Assembly: GCA_900539425.1 (NCBI GenBank)
Contig: UQBX01000002.1
Span: forward strand, 62,001 to 126,000
Origin: an uncultured Oscillospiraceae bacterium
GTDB lineage: Bacteria; Bacillota; Clostridia; Oscillospirales; Acutalibacteraceae
DNA: 64,000 nucleotides
Reading direction: 5' to 3'
Position numbers and translations under genes: made by a program. Positions 32,689 through 41,467 of this stretch are shown piece after piece. The notes under the pieces were generated by a model. The model saw nothing but the letters and a program-made list of their open reading frames with translations. It did no database searches and had not been told where the DNA came from. Positions within the stretch are counted from its first letter, which is position 1. Every line of letters starts with the position of its first letter.

Positions 32689-32874
32689 GTGGATTACAAT
32701 GTAGGCGATATAGTTATAATGAAAAAGCCGCACCCATGCGGCTGCCGGGAGTTTGAAATACTGCGTGTGGGCGTTGATTTCAAACTGAAATGCACAGGCT
32801 GCGGGCGTGAAGTAATGGTGCCCCGCATAAAGGCGCTGAAAAGCATAAAAAAGAAAGCGGAGGGAAACTCCTGA
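32689..32874 (+). CDS. DUF951-family small protein
   Basis: 61 residues from GTG 32689, preceded by GGGTGA at normal spacing. YNVGDIVIMKKPHPCGCREFEILRVG and LKCTGCGREVMVPR are typical DUF951, with two CxxC-like Cys pairs and a basic tail. Possibly nucleic-acid binding; not proven in any species I recall. A longer frame from 32626 would begin upstream of the expected transcription start. Its stop TGA overlaps the CTG start of murI (CTGA). Confidence 0.85.
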   Translation: MDYNVGDIVIMKKPHPCGCREFEILRVGVDFKLKCTGCGREVMVPRIKALKSIKKKAEGNS

Positions 32875-33641
32875 GCTCTTCACAGCCTATTGGCTTTTTT
32901 GATTCCGGCATAGGCGGAGTTACGGTGCTGAACGAGGCACTGCGCCTGCTGCCGAATGAAAATTATGTGTTTTTCAGCGATTCACAAAACAACCCATACG
33001 GAGACAAGAGCGACAGCGAGATAATCGCCCGTTCAAAAGAGATTGCCTGCTTCCTTATAAATGAGAAGCACTGCAAAGCAATGGTGATTGCCTGCAACAC
33101 AGCATCCGCAAAAGCGGCAAGGAGCCTGCGCGCGCAGTTTACGCAGATACCGATTGCGGCGATTGAGCCGGCATACAAAGTTGTGCACGACGAAAATCCG
33201 CAGGGCAAAACCCTGATAATGGCAACAAAAGGCACTATAAAGAGCGAAAAATTCCGCCGCCTTTACTATTCATATTACAACCACAAAACCTGCATACATT
33301 CCTGCCCCGGACTTGCCGACCTTATTGAAAAAGGCGGCAAAGAGGAGCTTGAAGAATACCTGCGCATAACACTTGCGCCGTACAGGGGCGAAGTGCAGAA
33401 TGTTGTGCTGGGGTGCACGCATTACCCGCTTGCCAAAAAAGAGATTAAGGACGTGCTGGGAGATGTAAGATTTTTTGACGGTGCTCCGGGCACGGCAAGG
33501 CGGCTTGAATACCTGCTGAGCAGCAAAGACATACTTAACGACGGCAGTAATGCGGGTGAAGTGGAATTTATTGATTCATCCGTCAGCGAAGAAATAAGAA
33601 AAATAAAGACAGACCGCTTTTACAACTTACTGATGAGGTAA
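32871..33641 (+). CDS. murI: Glutamate racemase, apparent CTG start
   Basis: 256 residues from CTG 32871, with GGAGGG 6 bases upstream and a CTGA overlap with the previous stop. The true N-terminus must include PIGFFDSGIGGVTVL (6-20, Asp11). The first GTG in frame (32925) would delete it, and no ATG, GTG or TTG lies between the upstream stop and 32925. Catalytic Cys75 (ACNTAS) and Cys182 (GCTHYP) are both present. It makes D-glutamate for peptidoglycan in the cytosol. Second gene of a housekeeping operon ending with the M18 peptidase. Confidence 0.93.
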   Translation: MSSSQPIGFFDSGIGGVTVLNEALRLLPNENYVFFSDSQNNPYGDKSDSEIIARSKEIACFLINEKHCKAMVIACNTASAKAARSLRAQFTQIPIAAIEPAYKVVHDENPQGKTLIMATKGTIKSEKFRRLYYSYYNHKTCIHSCPGLADLIEKGGKEELEEYLRITLAPYRGEVQNVVLGCTHYPLAKKEIKDVLGDVRFFDGAPGTARRLEYLLSSKDILNDGSNAGEVEFIDSSVSEEIRKIKTDRFYNLLMR

Positions 33642-33644
33642 TTT

Positions 33645-34724
33645 ATGTTTGACAAACTTACTGAAGTAGAAAAAAGATTTGATGAGATAAACAGGCTTGT
33701 GTGCGAGCCGGAAGTTGTTTCCGACATGCAGAAATACACGGCGCTGATGAAAGAGTTAAAGCACCTGACTCCCGTTGTTGAAAAATTCAGAGAATACAAA
33801 AAGGTGCTCAAAAGCTTAGAGGACTGCCGGGAGATGCTGGAGGATTCAGACCTTGACGGCGACCTTGCCGCAATGGCAAAAGAAGAGCTTGAGGAGAGCA
33901 AAAAGCAGGAGGAGAAAATCTCCGAAGAACTTAAAATACTGCTTTTGCCGAGAGATGAAAACGACGACAAAAACGTAATCATAGAAATACGCGGCGGCGC
34001 AGGAGGCGAGGAAAGCGCCCTGTTTGCGGGCGTGCTTTTCAGAATGTATTCAATGTACGCCGAAACAAAGGGATACAAGACCGAGATAATGAACGCCAAC
34101 GAAACAGGCCTTGGCGGATACAAGGAAATAAGCTTTTCCATTGAGGGGGACGGCGCTTACAGCCGTTTCAAATTCGAAAGCGGAGTGCACCGTGTGCAGC
34201 GTGTGCCCGAAACCGAAAGCCAGGGCAGAATTCACACATCAACCGTTACGGTTGCCGTTTTGCCCGAAGCTGAGGAAGTTGACTTTGAACTGAATGAAAA
34301 AGACCTGCAGATAGACACTTTCCGCTCCAGCGGCGCAGGCGGCCAGCACATAAACAAGACTTCATCAGCTATACGCATTACTCACATACCTACAGGCACG
34401 GTGGTTGAGTGCCAGGACGAGCGCAGTCAGCACAAAAACAAGGAAAAGGCGCTCAAGGTACTGCGCTCACGCCTTTATGACGCTGAAAAGGCAAAGCATG
34501 ACGCAGAGATTGCGGGCGAACGCAGGGCACAGGTAGGCACGGGCGACCGCTCAGAGAGAATAAGAACTTACAACTACCCGCAGGGCAGAGTCACAGACCA
34601 CCGCATCGGTCTTACGCTCTACAAGCTGGAGCAGATACTCAACGGTGACCTTGACGAGCTTATAGACGCGCTTATTACGGCGGACACTGCCGAAAAGCTG
34701 AAAGCGGGCGCCGAGGAAATCTGA
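33645..34724 (+). CDS. prfA: Peptide chain release factor 1
   Basis: 359 residues. The GGQ loop SSGAGGQHINKTSSAIRITHIPTG lies near residue 228 and triggers peptide release. The codon-reading loop with the PxT-type tripeptide falls in the region before RIHTSTVTVAVLPEA. Recognises UAA and UAG. Starts 3 bases after murI, with GATGAGGT as ribosome site. Usual length and no anomalies. Confidence 0.96.
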   Translation: MFDKLTEVEKRFDEINRLVCEPEVVSDMQKYTALMKELKHLTPVVEKFREYKKVLKSLEDCREMLEDSDLDGDLAAMAKEELEESKKQEEKISEELKILLLPRDENDDKNVIIEIRGGAGGEESALFAGVLFRMYSMYAETKGYKTEIMNANETGLGGYKEISFSIEGDGAYSRFKFESGVHRVQRVPETESQGRIHTSTVTVAVLPEAEEVDFELNEKDLQIDTFRSSGAGGQHINKTSSAIRITHIPTGTVVECQDERSQHKNKEKALKVLRSRLYDAEKAKHDAEIAGERRAQVGTGDRSERIRTYNYPQGRVTDHRIGLTLYKLEQILNGDLDELIDALITADTAEKLKAGAEEI

Positions 34725-34743
34725 CAAAACAGAAGGCATATAA

Positions 34744-36312
34744 ATGGAAACGAAGATATTTAAACCCACAAGTGAAAACATTGCCGAGGCGGGAGAGATA
34801 ATCAGGCGCGGCGGACTTGTTGCTTTTCCTACTGAAACGGTGTACGGACTTGGCGCAAACGCGCTGAGCGACGAAGCTGTTTCAAAGATATACAAGGCAA
34901 AGGGCAGACCGAGCGACAACCCGCTTATAGTGCACATAGCAGAAAAGGACGATATCCTGCCGCTTGTTAAAGAGGTTACTCCCAAGGCGAAAGCGCTTAT
35001 GGACGCGTTTTTTCCGGGGCCGCTTACAATTATCCTGCCGAAAAGCGACCGGATAGGCAGAGTTGTCAGCGGCGGACTTGACACAGTGGGCATAAGAATG
35101 CCGCAGAACCCGATAGCAAGGGAATTTATAAAGGCGGCGGGCGTACCGATAGCGGCGCCGAGCGCAAACACGAGCGGACTGCCCAGCCCCACAAACGCAA
35201 AATATGTTATTGAGGATATGCGCGGCAAGATAGACGCAATTATTGACGGAGGAAGCAGTGAATTCGGTATTGAATCCACCGTGCTGACGCTTGCGGGCGA
35301 TGTGCCCGTTATTCTGCGCCCCGGCGCGATAACTCAGGAAATGCTAAGCGAGGTAATCGGCAGGGTTGATATTGCGCGCGCCGTTACCGAGGGTATGGCG
35401 GAAGGCGAAACCGCCGCTTCACCCGGAATGAAATACAAGCACTACTCCCCAAAGGCGAGAATAATTATTGTAAACGCTCCCAAGGAAAAATACGAAAAAT
35501 TCGTAAACGCACAGGATGACGCGTTTGCGCTTTGCTATGAGGGCGACGATGTTAAAATTCCGAAAGTAACATTCGGCAGTGAGGGTGATGACCTGAGCCA
35601 GTCGCACGCACTTTTTGACGCTCTGCGCAGGCTTGACGAACTCGGGGCAAAAAAAGTATACGCCCGAAATCCCAAGCTTAAAGGAGTGGGACTTGCCGTT
35701 TACAACCGCCTGATACGAGCGGCGGCATTCTGCGTTATAGACCTTGAAAAGCCGTTTCTTATAGGTCTTACGGGGCAGACAGGCGCAGGAAAAAGCTATG
35801 TGGCTGAAAAGCTGAAAAAAATGGGTTATAATATAGTAGACGCAGATCATTACGCAAGAAAGCTTACTGAGGACAACTCACCCATTCTGCCGCTTATTGC
35901 TCAGAAATTTGGCGAGGACACCGTTCAAAACGGCGTGCTCAACAGAAAGCTGCTTGCTTCACGTGTTTTCGGCAATAAAGATTTACTGAGTGAGCTCAAC
36001 AGCATTATGCACCCGCGTATTCTTGAAATGTGCGAGAGCGCCGCTGAATTTCCGTGCGTGCTGGACGCGCCTCAGCTTTTTGAGAGCGGCGGCGAAAGGC
36101 TTTGCGCAAGGGTGCTGAGCGTTACGGCGCCCGAGGAACTGCGCTTAAAAAGAATAATGAAGCGTGACGGCATTACCCCCGAGCAGGCAACACAGAGAAT
36201 GAACGCCCAATACAGCGAAGAGTTCTTTAAAGAAAATTCGGATTTTACCGTTATCAACGACGGCAGAGATATAATCTCACAACTCAAATTATTCAAGGAG
36301 GAATTATTATGA
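34744..36312 (+). CDS. Sua5/TsaC-CoaE fusion protein
   Basis: 522 residues in one frame. Residues 1-210 are the YrdC/Sua5 domain (VAFPTETVYGLGANAL at 26-41, GRPSDNPLIVH at 54-64): makes threonylcarbamoyl-AMP for t6A37 of tRNA. SPGMKYKHYSPKARI (226-240) opens the Sua5 C-terminal domain. From 338 on there is a full dephospho-CoA kinase: P-loop GLTGQTGAGKS (341-351), VDADHYAR, LNSIMHPRI, VLDAPQLFESG. The last step of CoA synthesis is thus fused to tRNA modification, without a visible metabolic reason. Frame, spacing and overlap with the next gene (ATGA) argue against an assembly error. Confidence 0.9.
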   Translation: METKIFKPTSENIAEAGEIIRRGGLVAFPTETVYGLGANALSDEAVSKIYKAKGRPSDNPLIVHIAEKDDILPLVKEVTPKAKALMDAFFPGPLTIILPKSDRIGRVVSGGLDTVGIRMPQNPIAREFIKAAGVPIAAPSANTSGLPSPTNAKYVIEDMRGKIDAIIDGGSSEFGIESTVLTLAGDVPVILRPGAITQEMLSEVIGRVDIARAVTEGMAEGETAASPGMKYKHYSPKARIIIVNAPKEKYEKFVNAQDDAFALCYEGDDVKIPKVTFGSEGDDLSQSHALFDALRRLDELGAKKVYARNPKLKGVGLAVYNRLIRAAAFCVIDLEKPFLIGLTGQTGAGKSYVAEKLKKMGYNIVDADHYARKLTEDNSPILPLIAQKFGEDTVQNGVLNRKLLASRVFGNKDLLSELNSIMHPRILEMCESAAEFPCVLDAPQLFESGGERLCARVLSVTAPEELRLKRIMKRDGITPEQATQRMNAQYSEEFFKENSDFTVINDGRDIISQLKLFKEELL

Positions 36313-37712
36313 GTGAAAAAAGCGCAAAAGAGCTTAAAAAGCTTCTTTTCAACAACAAACAAAACGGAACAGAGGTTATGAGCGACGATGAACTGAAGCT
36401 CTGCGACACCTTCTGCGAAGGCTACAAAGGATTTTTATGGGGCAACAAGACAGAACGCGAAGTTGCGGCATGGGCCGAAGAAACTGCAAAAGCCGCAGGA
36501 TTTACCAAATTTGATGAATTCGGAAGCCCGCTTGCTCCCGGCCAGAAAGTTTATGTTGCAAACCGCGGCAAAGCGATAATTCTTTGCGTAAAGGGCAAAA
36601 AGAGCGTTAAAGAGGGCGTGCGTATCGTTGCCGCTCACATTGACTCTCCCCGAGTAGACCTAAAACAGTGCCCTGTTTACGAGGACGGCTCAATCGCATT
36701 CTTTAAAACGCACTACTACGGCGGAATAAAGAAATATCAGTGGTCTGCAATACCGCTTTCACTTCACGGCAGAATTTGCAAAAATGACGGCACTTATGTT
36801 GATATAAAGCTTGGCGAACTTCCCGGCGAGCCGAAATTCTGTATTACCGACATTCTGCCGCACCTTGCGCTTGAGCAGTACACAAGAAAGCCGAACGAGC
36901 TTATTAAGGGCGAGGAAATGAACGTGCTTATAGGCTCACGTCCTTTCAAGGACGATGAAGAAAGTGAAAAGATAAAGCTTAACATTCTTAACATTCTCTA
37001 TGAAAAATACGGCATTGTTGAGCGTGATTTTCTTTCTGCCGAGCTTGAACTTGTGCCTGCGTTCACGGTTGATGATATCGGCTTTGACAGAAGCATGATA
37101 GGCGGCTACGGCCATGATGACAGAGTTTGCGCTTACCCCGCTTTTGAAGCTATCACCGAAATAAACGAAGCTCCCGAATACACTGCCGTAACCGTGCTTA
37201 CAGATAAAGAGGAAATCGGCAGCATGGGCAACACGGGTCTTAACTCAAGCTATCTCAAATATTTCATTGAAGACCTTGCGCGCCTTGAGGGCTGTGAGGG
37301 CAGAGATGTGCTCAGGCACAGCAAATGCCTTTCAGCCGATGTAAACGCCGCATTTGACCCCACTTGGGCATCAGCCTTTGAGAAAAACAACTCAAGCCTT
37401 ATCAACAACGGCGTGTGTGTAACCAAGTTTACAGGCAGCCGCGGCAAGAGCGAAACAAATGACGCATCAGCTGAATTTGTAAGCTGGGTAAAGGCTCTGC
37501 TTGAAAACAACGGAGTTCTGTGGCAGAGCGGCGAACTCGGCAAGGTTGACGCAGGCGGCGGTGGAACCGTTGCAATGTATATAGCAAACCTTGACGTGGA
37601 CACCATTGACGTTGGCGTTCCCGTGCTTTCAATGCACGCACCGTATGAGGTTGTAAGCAAGATTGACGTATATATGGCTTACAAAGCATTCCTCACTTTC
37701 TTCACAAAATAA
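36309..37712 (+). CDS. M18-family aminopeptidase
   Basis: 467 residues; ATG overlaps the previous stop by 4 bases. Metal ligands of the M18/M42 clan are visible: His110 in VAAHIDSPR, GYGHDDRVCA, the Glu pair in LTDKEEIGSMG, and a final His in SMHAPYE. Cuts N-terminal (often acidic or neutral) residues from peptides in the cytosol. Last gene of the operon, with a strong terminator after it. Length and order fit the 'aminopeptidase 1' branch in Firmicutes. Confidence 0.92.
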   Translation: MSEKSAKELKKLLFNNKQNGTEVMSDDELKLCDTFCEGYKGFLWGNKTEREVAAWAEETAKAAGFTKFDEFGSPLAPGQKVYVANRGKAIILCVKGKKSVKEGVRIVAAHIDSPRVDLKQCPVYEDGSIAFFKTHYYGGIKKYQWSAIPLSLHGRICKNDGTYVDIKLGELPGEPKFCITDILPHLALEQYTRKPNELIKGEEMNVLIGSRPFKDDEESEKIKLNILNILYEKYGIVERDFLSAELELVPAFTVDDIGFDRSMIGGYGHDDRVCAYPAFEAITEINEAPEYTAVTVLTDKEEIGSMGNTGLNSSYLKYFIEDLARLEGCEGRDVLRHSKCLSADVNAAFDPTWASAFEKNNSSLINNGVCVTKFTGSRGKSETNDASAEFVSWVKALLENNGVLWQSGELGKVDAGGGGTVAMYIANLDVDTIDVGVPVLSMHAPYEVVSKIDVYMAYKAFLTFFTK

Positions 37713-37722
37713 AACAAGTATA

Positions 37723-37762
37723 AAAGCCTCCGCGGGTTGACCTGCGGAGGCTTTGTTTTTTA
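37723..37762 (+). terminator. Terminator of the murI-prfA operon
   Basis: AAAGCCTCCGC and GCGGAGGCTTT with a 10-base loop, then GTTTTTT. Confidence 0.85.
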
Positions 37763-37774
37763 TATTTTATTGTT

Positions 37775-38341
37775 TCACACTGCGCCTGCAATCAGCGTAT
37801 ACGCCGTATTGATAACGCCCGCAATGACCATTACCCAAACGGGGTTTAGCTTTGTTTTGCGCAGAAGGAGGAAGCAGACGGCAAAAGCCGCCACAAGCAC
37901 CCATTTTGTGGTATCAAGGCTTATACTGCTGCCGCCCCAGAAAGCGGAAACAAGAACGGAAACACCCGCCGCCGCTATCATTGAAACCACGGCGGGGCGA
38001 AGTGTGGAGAGCACATCGCTCATTGCGTTCAGATTTCTGTATTTGAAATAGAGTTTTGCAAGTATTGTAACTATGATACAGCTGGGCAGGATACAGCCCG
38101 CCGTAGCGCAGACGGCACCTCCGATGCCCGCCACCTTAATACCCACGAATGTGGCGGAATTTACGGCGATAGGCCCGGGCGTCATCTGGGAAATGGTTAT
38201 AAGGTCTGTAAACTCACTCAGCGAAAGCCAGTTATTCTGAGTAACGACCTGCTCCTGAATAAGCCGGAGCGAAGCGTAGCCTCCGCCGAAGCTGAAAAGC
38301 CCTATCTGGAGAAAACTTAAAAACAATTTAAGATATATCAT
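37775..38341 (-). CDS. Chromate transporter half (CHR domain, short type)
   Basis: 188 residues, about six membrane segments. FSFGGGYASLRLIQEQVV and ISQMTPGPIAVNSATFVG are the conserved CHR motifs. Short CHR proteins come as adjacent pairs forming one pump; the partner ends 4 bases into this gene. In gut anaerobes chromate may not be the real substrate. Confidence 0.9.
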   Translation of the reverse strand: MIYLKLFLSFLQIGLFSFGGGYASLRLIQEQVVTQNNWLSLSEFTDLITISQMTPGPIAVNSATFVGIKVAGIGGAVCATAGCILPSCIIVTILAKLYFKYRNLNAMSDVLSTLRPAVVSMIAAAGVSVLVSAFWGGSSISLDTTKWVLVAAFAVCFLLLRKTKLNPVWVMVIAGVINTAYTLIAGAV

Positions 38342-38937
38342 TTTGCCGCCTTCTCCTTTTTACGGTTTATAAGCGCTTTGACTATGCCTATTGCGGCGCA
38401 GACAAGGATTATATAGATTACATTGACCTCGAAGAAGCAAGACGCGGCAAACGCGCCCGCCATTATCAAAACGGAGCCGGCGCTTTTCTGCTTGAATATA
38501 TCGAGCGCCATATCATATACAACGCTTGCAATAACAGCGCCCACGCCCGCCTGCATACCCGTAAGCATTGCGGCAACTATTGCGTTGCTTCTGAACGCTT
38601 CGTATACTACCGATATTATGGAGATGATAACGAAAGGGGGAATTATGGTGGCAAAAGCCGCAACCCCCGCGCCGACAAGCCCTGCGAGTTTATACCCTGT
38701 AACTATTGCGCCGTTTACGGCAATCGCTCCGGGAGCGGACTGCGCGATAGCCACAAGATCAAGCATTTCCTGCTCGTCTATCCACTTGTATTCATCAACA
38801 AATTTCTTCTTAAAGAGAGTTACTATAACATATCCTCCGCCGAAAGTGAAAGCGCTTATCGTAAGCGTTGAGAGAAACAGCTTCGGCAGTACGGAGCGTT
38901 TTTTCTTTTTTGGGGCATCTGATCCGTTTTCGTTCAT
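38338..38937 (-). CDS. Chromate transporter half (CHR domain, short type)
   Basis: 199 residues with a Lys-rich start (APKKKKRSVLPK) and about six membrane segments. FTFGGGYVIVTLFKKKFV and IAQSAPGAIAVNGAIVTG match the CHR signature. Its ATG follows AAAGGAAG. It overlaps its partner (37775-38341) by 4 bases, so both are made together as an antiparallel pair. A LysR regulator starts 111 bases away on the other strand and may control it. Confidence 0.9.
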   Translation of the reverse strand: MNENGSDAPKKKKRSVLPKLFLSTLTISAFTFGGGYVIVTLFKKKFVDEYKWIDEQEMLDLVAIAQSAPGAIAVNGAIVTGYKLAGLVGAGVAAFATIIPPFVIISIISVVYEAFRSNAIVAAMLTGMQAGVGAVIASVVYDMALDIFKQKSAGSVLIMAGAFAASCFFEVNVIYIILVCAAIGIVKALINRKKEKAAK

Positions 38938-39048
38938 AGCGTGGCACTTCCTTTCATTGCGAGTATATTATACGCTCTATTGAAATATAAGTAAAATAGT
39001 ATTATTATATAATTATCATAATATTTTTGTTATATATAGGTGATTGAA

Positions 39049-39930
39049 ATGACACTGCGCCACATAAAAATATTTCTGAGCGTTTTTCAAAACGGCGGCA
39101 TAACAAAAGCCGCGGACGAGCTGAGGATAGCACAGCCGTCCGTAAGCCTTGCAATAAAAGAGCTTGAGAATTTTTACGGCACAAAGCTGTTTGACCGTAT
39201 AGGCAGAAAGATATACCCCACCGAAAACGGCAGGCGGCTTTATGATTATGCGCTTAAAATATGCGGTTTGTTTGACGAGGCAAACAGAAGCGTTAAAAAC
39301 CCTGACGCGCTGGGCGAAATAAAAATAGGCGCAAGCATTTCAACGGGCACAATGCTGCTGCCCGATATTCTGAATAAGTATAAAAAAATACGCCCCGAAA
39401 TAACCGTGAAAGTTACGGTGTGCAATTCGGACGAGATTGAAAGAAAAGTGCTTGCCAACGAAATCGACTTAGGCTTTACGGAAAAACAGCCGCAAAGCGC
39501 GGAGATAACGGCAGAGCCTTTCGGAACAGACAGACTTTGCGCTGTTGCCGCGCCTGAAAATCCGCTTGTGAAAATGAAAAGCGTAACCCCGCAGCAGCTT
39601 GCCGCCCAGCCGTTTCTGACACGTGAAAAAGGCAGTGCCGTGCGTGAGATAACTGACGCATATTTTGCCGTGGCAGGTATAAGCATATCGCCTGTTATGG
39701 AGAGCACGGGCACTCAGGCAATTCTTAATGCGGCAGAGCACTCGATAGGCATTACCGTACTGCCTTACATACTTGTAAAAGACAGAATTGAAAGCGGCAG
39801 GCTTTGCGAAATAGCGCTTGAGCCGCAAATAAAAAGAAACCTTAACATAATCCGCCACAAGAGCAAGTTTTTAACTCCTGCCACGCAGGATTTTTGCCGC
39901 CTGTGGAAAGATGCCTGCGCAAACGGCTGA
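39049..39930 (+). CDS. LysR-family transcriptional regulator
   Basis: 293 residues from ATG 39049 (AGGTGAT upstream). N-terminal helix-turn-helix: ITKAADELRIAQPSVSLAIKELE at 20-42. C-terminal substrate-binding fold from about 88. Divergent from the paired CHR transporter genes, the usual arrangement for a LysR protein and its target. The ligand is unknown. A closely spaced A/T-rich 110-base region between them should hold the binding sites. Confidence 0.88.
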   Translation: MTLRHIKIFLSVFQNGGITKAADELRIAQPSVSLAIKELENFYGTKLFDRIGRKIYPTENGRRLYDYALKICGLFDEANRSVKNPDALGEIKIGASISTGTMLLPDILNKYKKIRPEITVKVTVCNSDEIERKVLANEIDLGFTEKQPQSAEITAEPFGTDRLCAVAAPENPLVKMKSVTPQQLAAQPFLTREKGSAVREITDAYFAVAGISISPVMESTGTQAILNAAEHSIGITVLPYILVKDRIESGRLCEIALEPQIKRNLNIIRHKSKFLTPATQDFCRLWKDACANG

Positions 39931-39979
39931 CGGCATAACAGCCCGAGCAGCAAAGTATAATAAAACCGAATAACATCAA

Positions 39980-40016
39980 AAAGGGCGGAAACGGCAGCTG
40001 TACCGTTTCCGCCCTC
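39980..40016 (-). terminator. Terminator of sleB
   Basis: AGGGCGGAAACGG and CCGTTTCCGCCCT, perfect 13-bp stem. TTTTT follows on the minus strand. Confidence 0.8.
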
Positions 40017-40033
40017 TGCATATATAAAAATCA

Positions 40034-40747
40034 TCAACTGCAGAATCTGTGGTTTCCTATTATAGTTATTACGGGTCTTGAATGCATAAACGCATCGTTT
40101 GTTTTATCCGGGTTAAAGTAGAATATTGCTCCGCCTGACGGATCCCACCCGTTAATGGCGTCAATTGCCGCACGCTTTGCGGATTCCGCAACAGGCTCGT
40201 TCCAGTTGCTGTCATACACGCAGGAAAAAGCGCCCGACTGATAAACTACGCCGCTGATGCTGTCCGGAAAAGAGGGGTGCGCCACTCTGTTGAGCACAAC
40301 GGCGCCTACCGCCACCTGACCCTCATAGCTCTCTCCCCTTGCCTCTGCCGAAATGACCTTGGCAAGCAGCTGAACATCAGAACTTGAATACTGTGTGGAC
40401 GGACTGCTTGTGCCTGTATCAAGCCCGAGATAAAGCAGAGTAGTGGGGCCTGCAATGCCGTCAACCGTTATGCCTACACTGCGCTGAAAATTGCGCACTG
40501 CCGTTTGAGTCTGAGTGCCGAAGATACCGTCAACATCTCCGTTATAAAAGCCAAGGTCTTTAAGCTTTTGCTGAAGAGTTTTTACCTCACTGCCCGTTGA
40601 GCCGTATTTTGAAAGGGCATAAACGGATTCGCCGCTGTTAGGATAGCAGAGCTCATAAGCAAGAAATCCGCCGCCGACAGCGCCCAGCACTATTGCCGCC
40701 GAAATAAGAAAAATATAGAAATTTCTGAAAGCCTTATATACTGTCAT
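40034..40747 (-). CDS. sleB: Spore cortex-lytic enzyme
   Basis: 237 residues. A membrane/signal segment at 10-32, a peptidoglycan-binding repeat (GSTGSEVKTLQQKLKDLGFY at 49-68, then GIFGTQTQTAVRNFQ), and a C-terminal hydrolase-2 (SleB/CwlJ) domain: AKVISAEARGESYEGQVAVGAVVLNR with the catalytic Glu. It breaks the spore cortex at germination, which shows the organism forms endospores. AAAGGA precedes the ATG. No ypeB is seen next to it; a short membrane protein gene lies just upstream instead. Confidence 0.9.
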   Translation of the reverse strand: MTVYKAFRNFYIFLISAAIVLGAVGGGFLAYELCYPNSGESVYALSKYGSTGSEVKTLQQKLKDLGFYNGDVDGIFGTQTQTAVRNFQRSVGITVDGIAGPTTLLYLGLDTGTSSPSTQYSSSDVQLLAKVISAEARGESYEGQVAVGAVVLNRVAHPSFPDSISGVVYQSGAFSCVYDSNWNEPVAESAKRAAIDAINGWDPSGGAIFYFNPDKTNDAFMHSRPVITIIGNHRFCS

Positions 40748-40790
40748 TTAAAACAATCCTTTCCCGCCGCAGGCGGATTTATGTTATAAA

Positions 40791-41057
40791 TCAGGTGAAA
40801 AAGTTTAAAAGAAACGTTATTGCTATGCCCGCGCCCACGCAAAGCGCACTCTGTATACATATATAACGTATCTCTCTTTTTGTTTTTCTTGAGCGCGGAG
40901 GTTTTCCGGCTGATTTTGCCAGAAGCCGTGCTTCTTTTTTTAATTTTTCCCCGTCCCCGTTCACATATTCAGGCTTAACAAAAAAAATTACCTTTTCAAA
41001 ATAGGGACTTTCGGGATTGGTAATCTCCACCACCTGCTTGTTAACACCTTTTAGCAT
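40791..41057 (-). CDS. Small single-pass membrane protein, unknown
   Basis: 88 residues from ATG 41057 (AAAGGAAA upstream). Soluble and Lys/Arg-rich first 65 residues, including SAGKPPRSRKTKREIRY, then one membrane segment near the end (ALCVGAGIAITFLLNFF). The basic stretch ahead of the membrane segment suggests the body is cytoplasmic. It stands 43 bases before sleB on the same strand, so a spore-related role is possible but unproven. Confidence 0.6.
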   Translation of the reverse strand: MLKGVNKQVVEITNPESPYFEKVIFFVKPEYVNGDGEKLKKEARLLAKSAGKPPRSRKTKREIRYICIQSALCVGAGIAITFLLNFFT

Positions 41058-41426
41058 CATATTTTTCCTTTCGTTTTTTATACAAATAGTGTTGGATTAT
41101 TCACCCTGATTTATACAAATTTTTGAATATTGATTTTTGGTTAAAAATGCAATAAAATAATGCTTGACAAGGCTTTGCAATAACAAAAAGTATACTGAAA
41201 CTTACACAATAAAAATGTTTAAAACAATGTTGAAAATGTTAAAAACAATGCTCAAAAACGGCTTGTTTAGGTGATTTTCGGCTGTTGAAAAGTTAAAAAC
41301 AAGTAAAATCGGGGCAGTTTTCAATACTTTACACAGAGTTTTCAACATTTTGTAAAGTTACAAATAGTTACAGATTTTTTTAGTTATTTTGCTGTTTTTT
41401 ATATTCCGTATAACGGTATAATATGA
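41058..41426. other. A/T-rich intergenic region with short repeats
   Basis: No coding frame. GTTGAAAA and GTTAAAAACAA recur (near 41227-41250 and 41283-41300), with inverted partners GTTTTCAA near 41319 and 41338. A TTGACA at 41164 has a badly spaced TATACT. No function assigned. Confidence 0.4.
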
Positions 41427-41432
41427 TATAAT
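41424..41432 (+). promoter_or_regulatory. Extended -10 promoter of the Ogg gene
   Basis: TGATATAAT (TGn plus TATAAT) at 41424-41432, 36 bases before the gene; no good -35 seen. Confidence 0.5.
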
Positions 41433-41467
41433 TTCAGTGTATAAAACGGGGAGAAATTATACAGATA

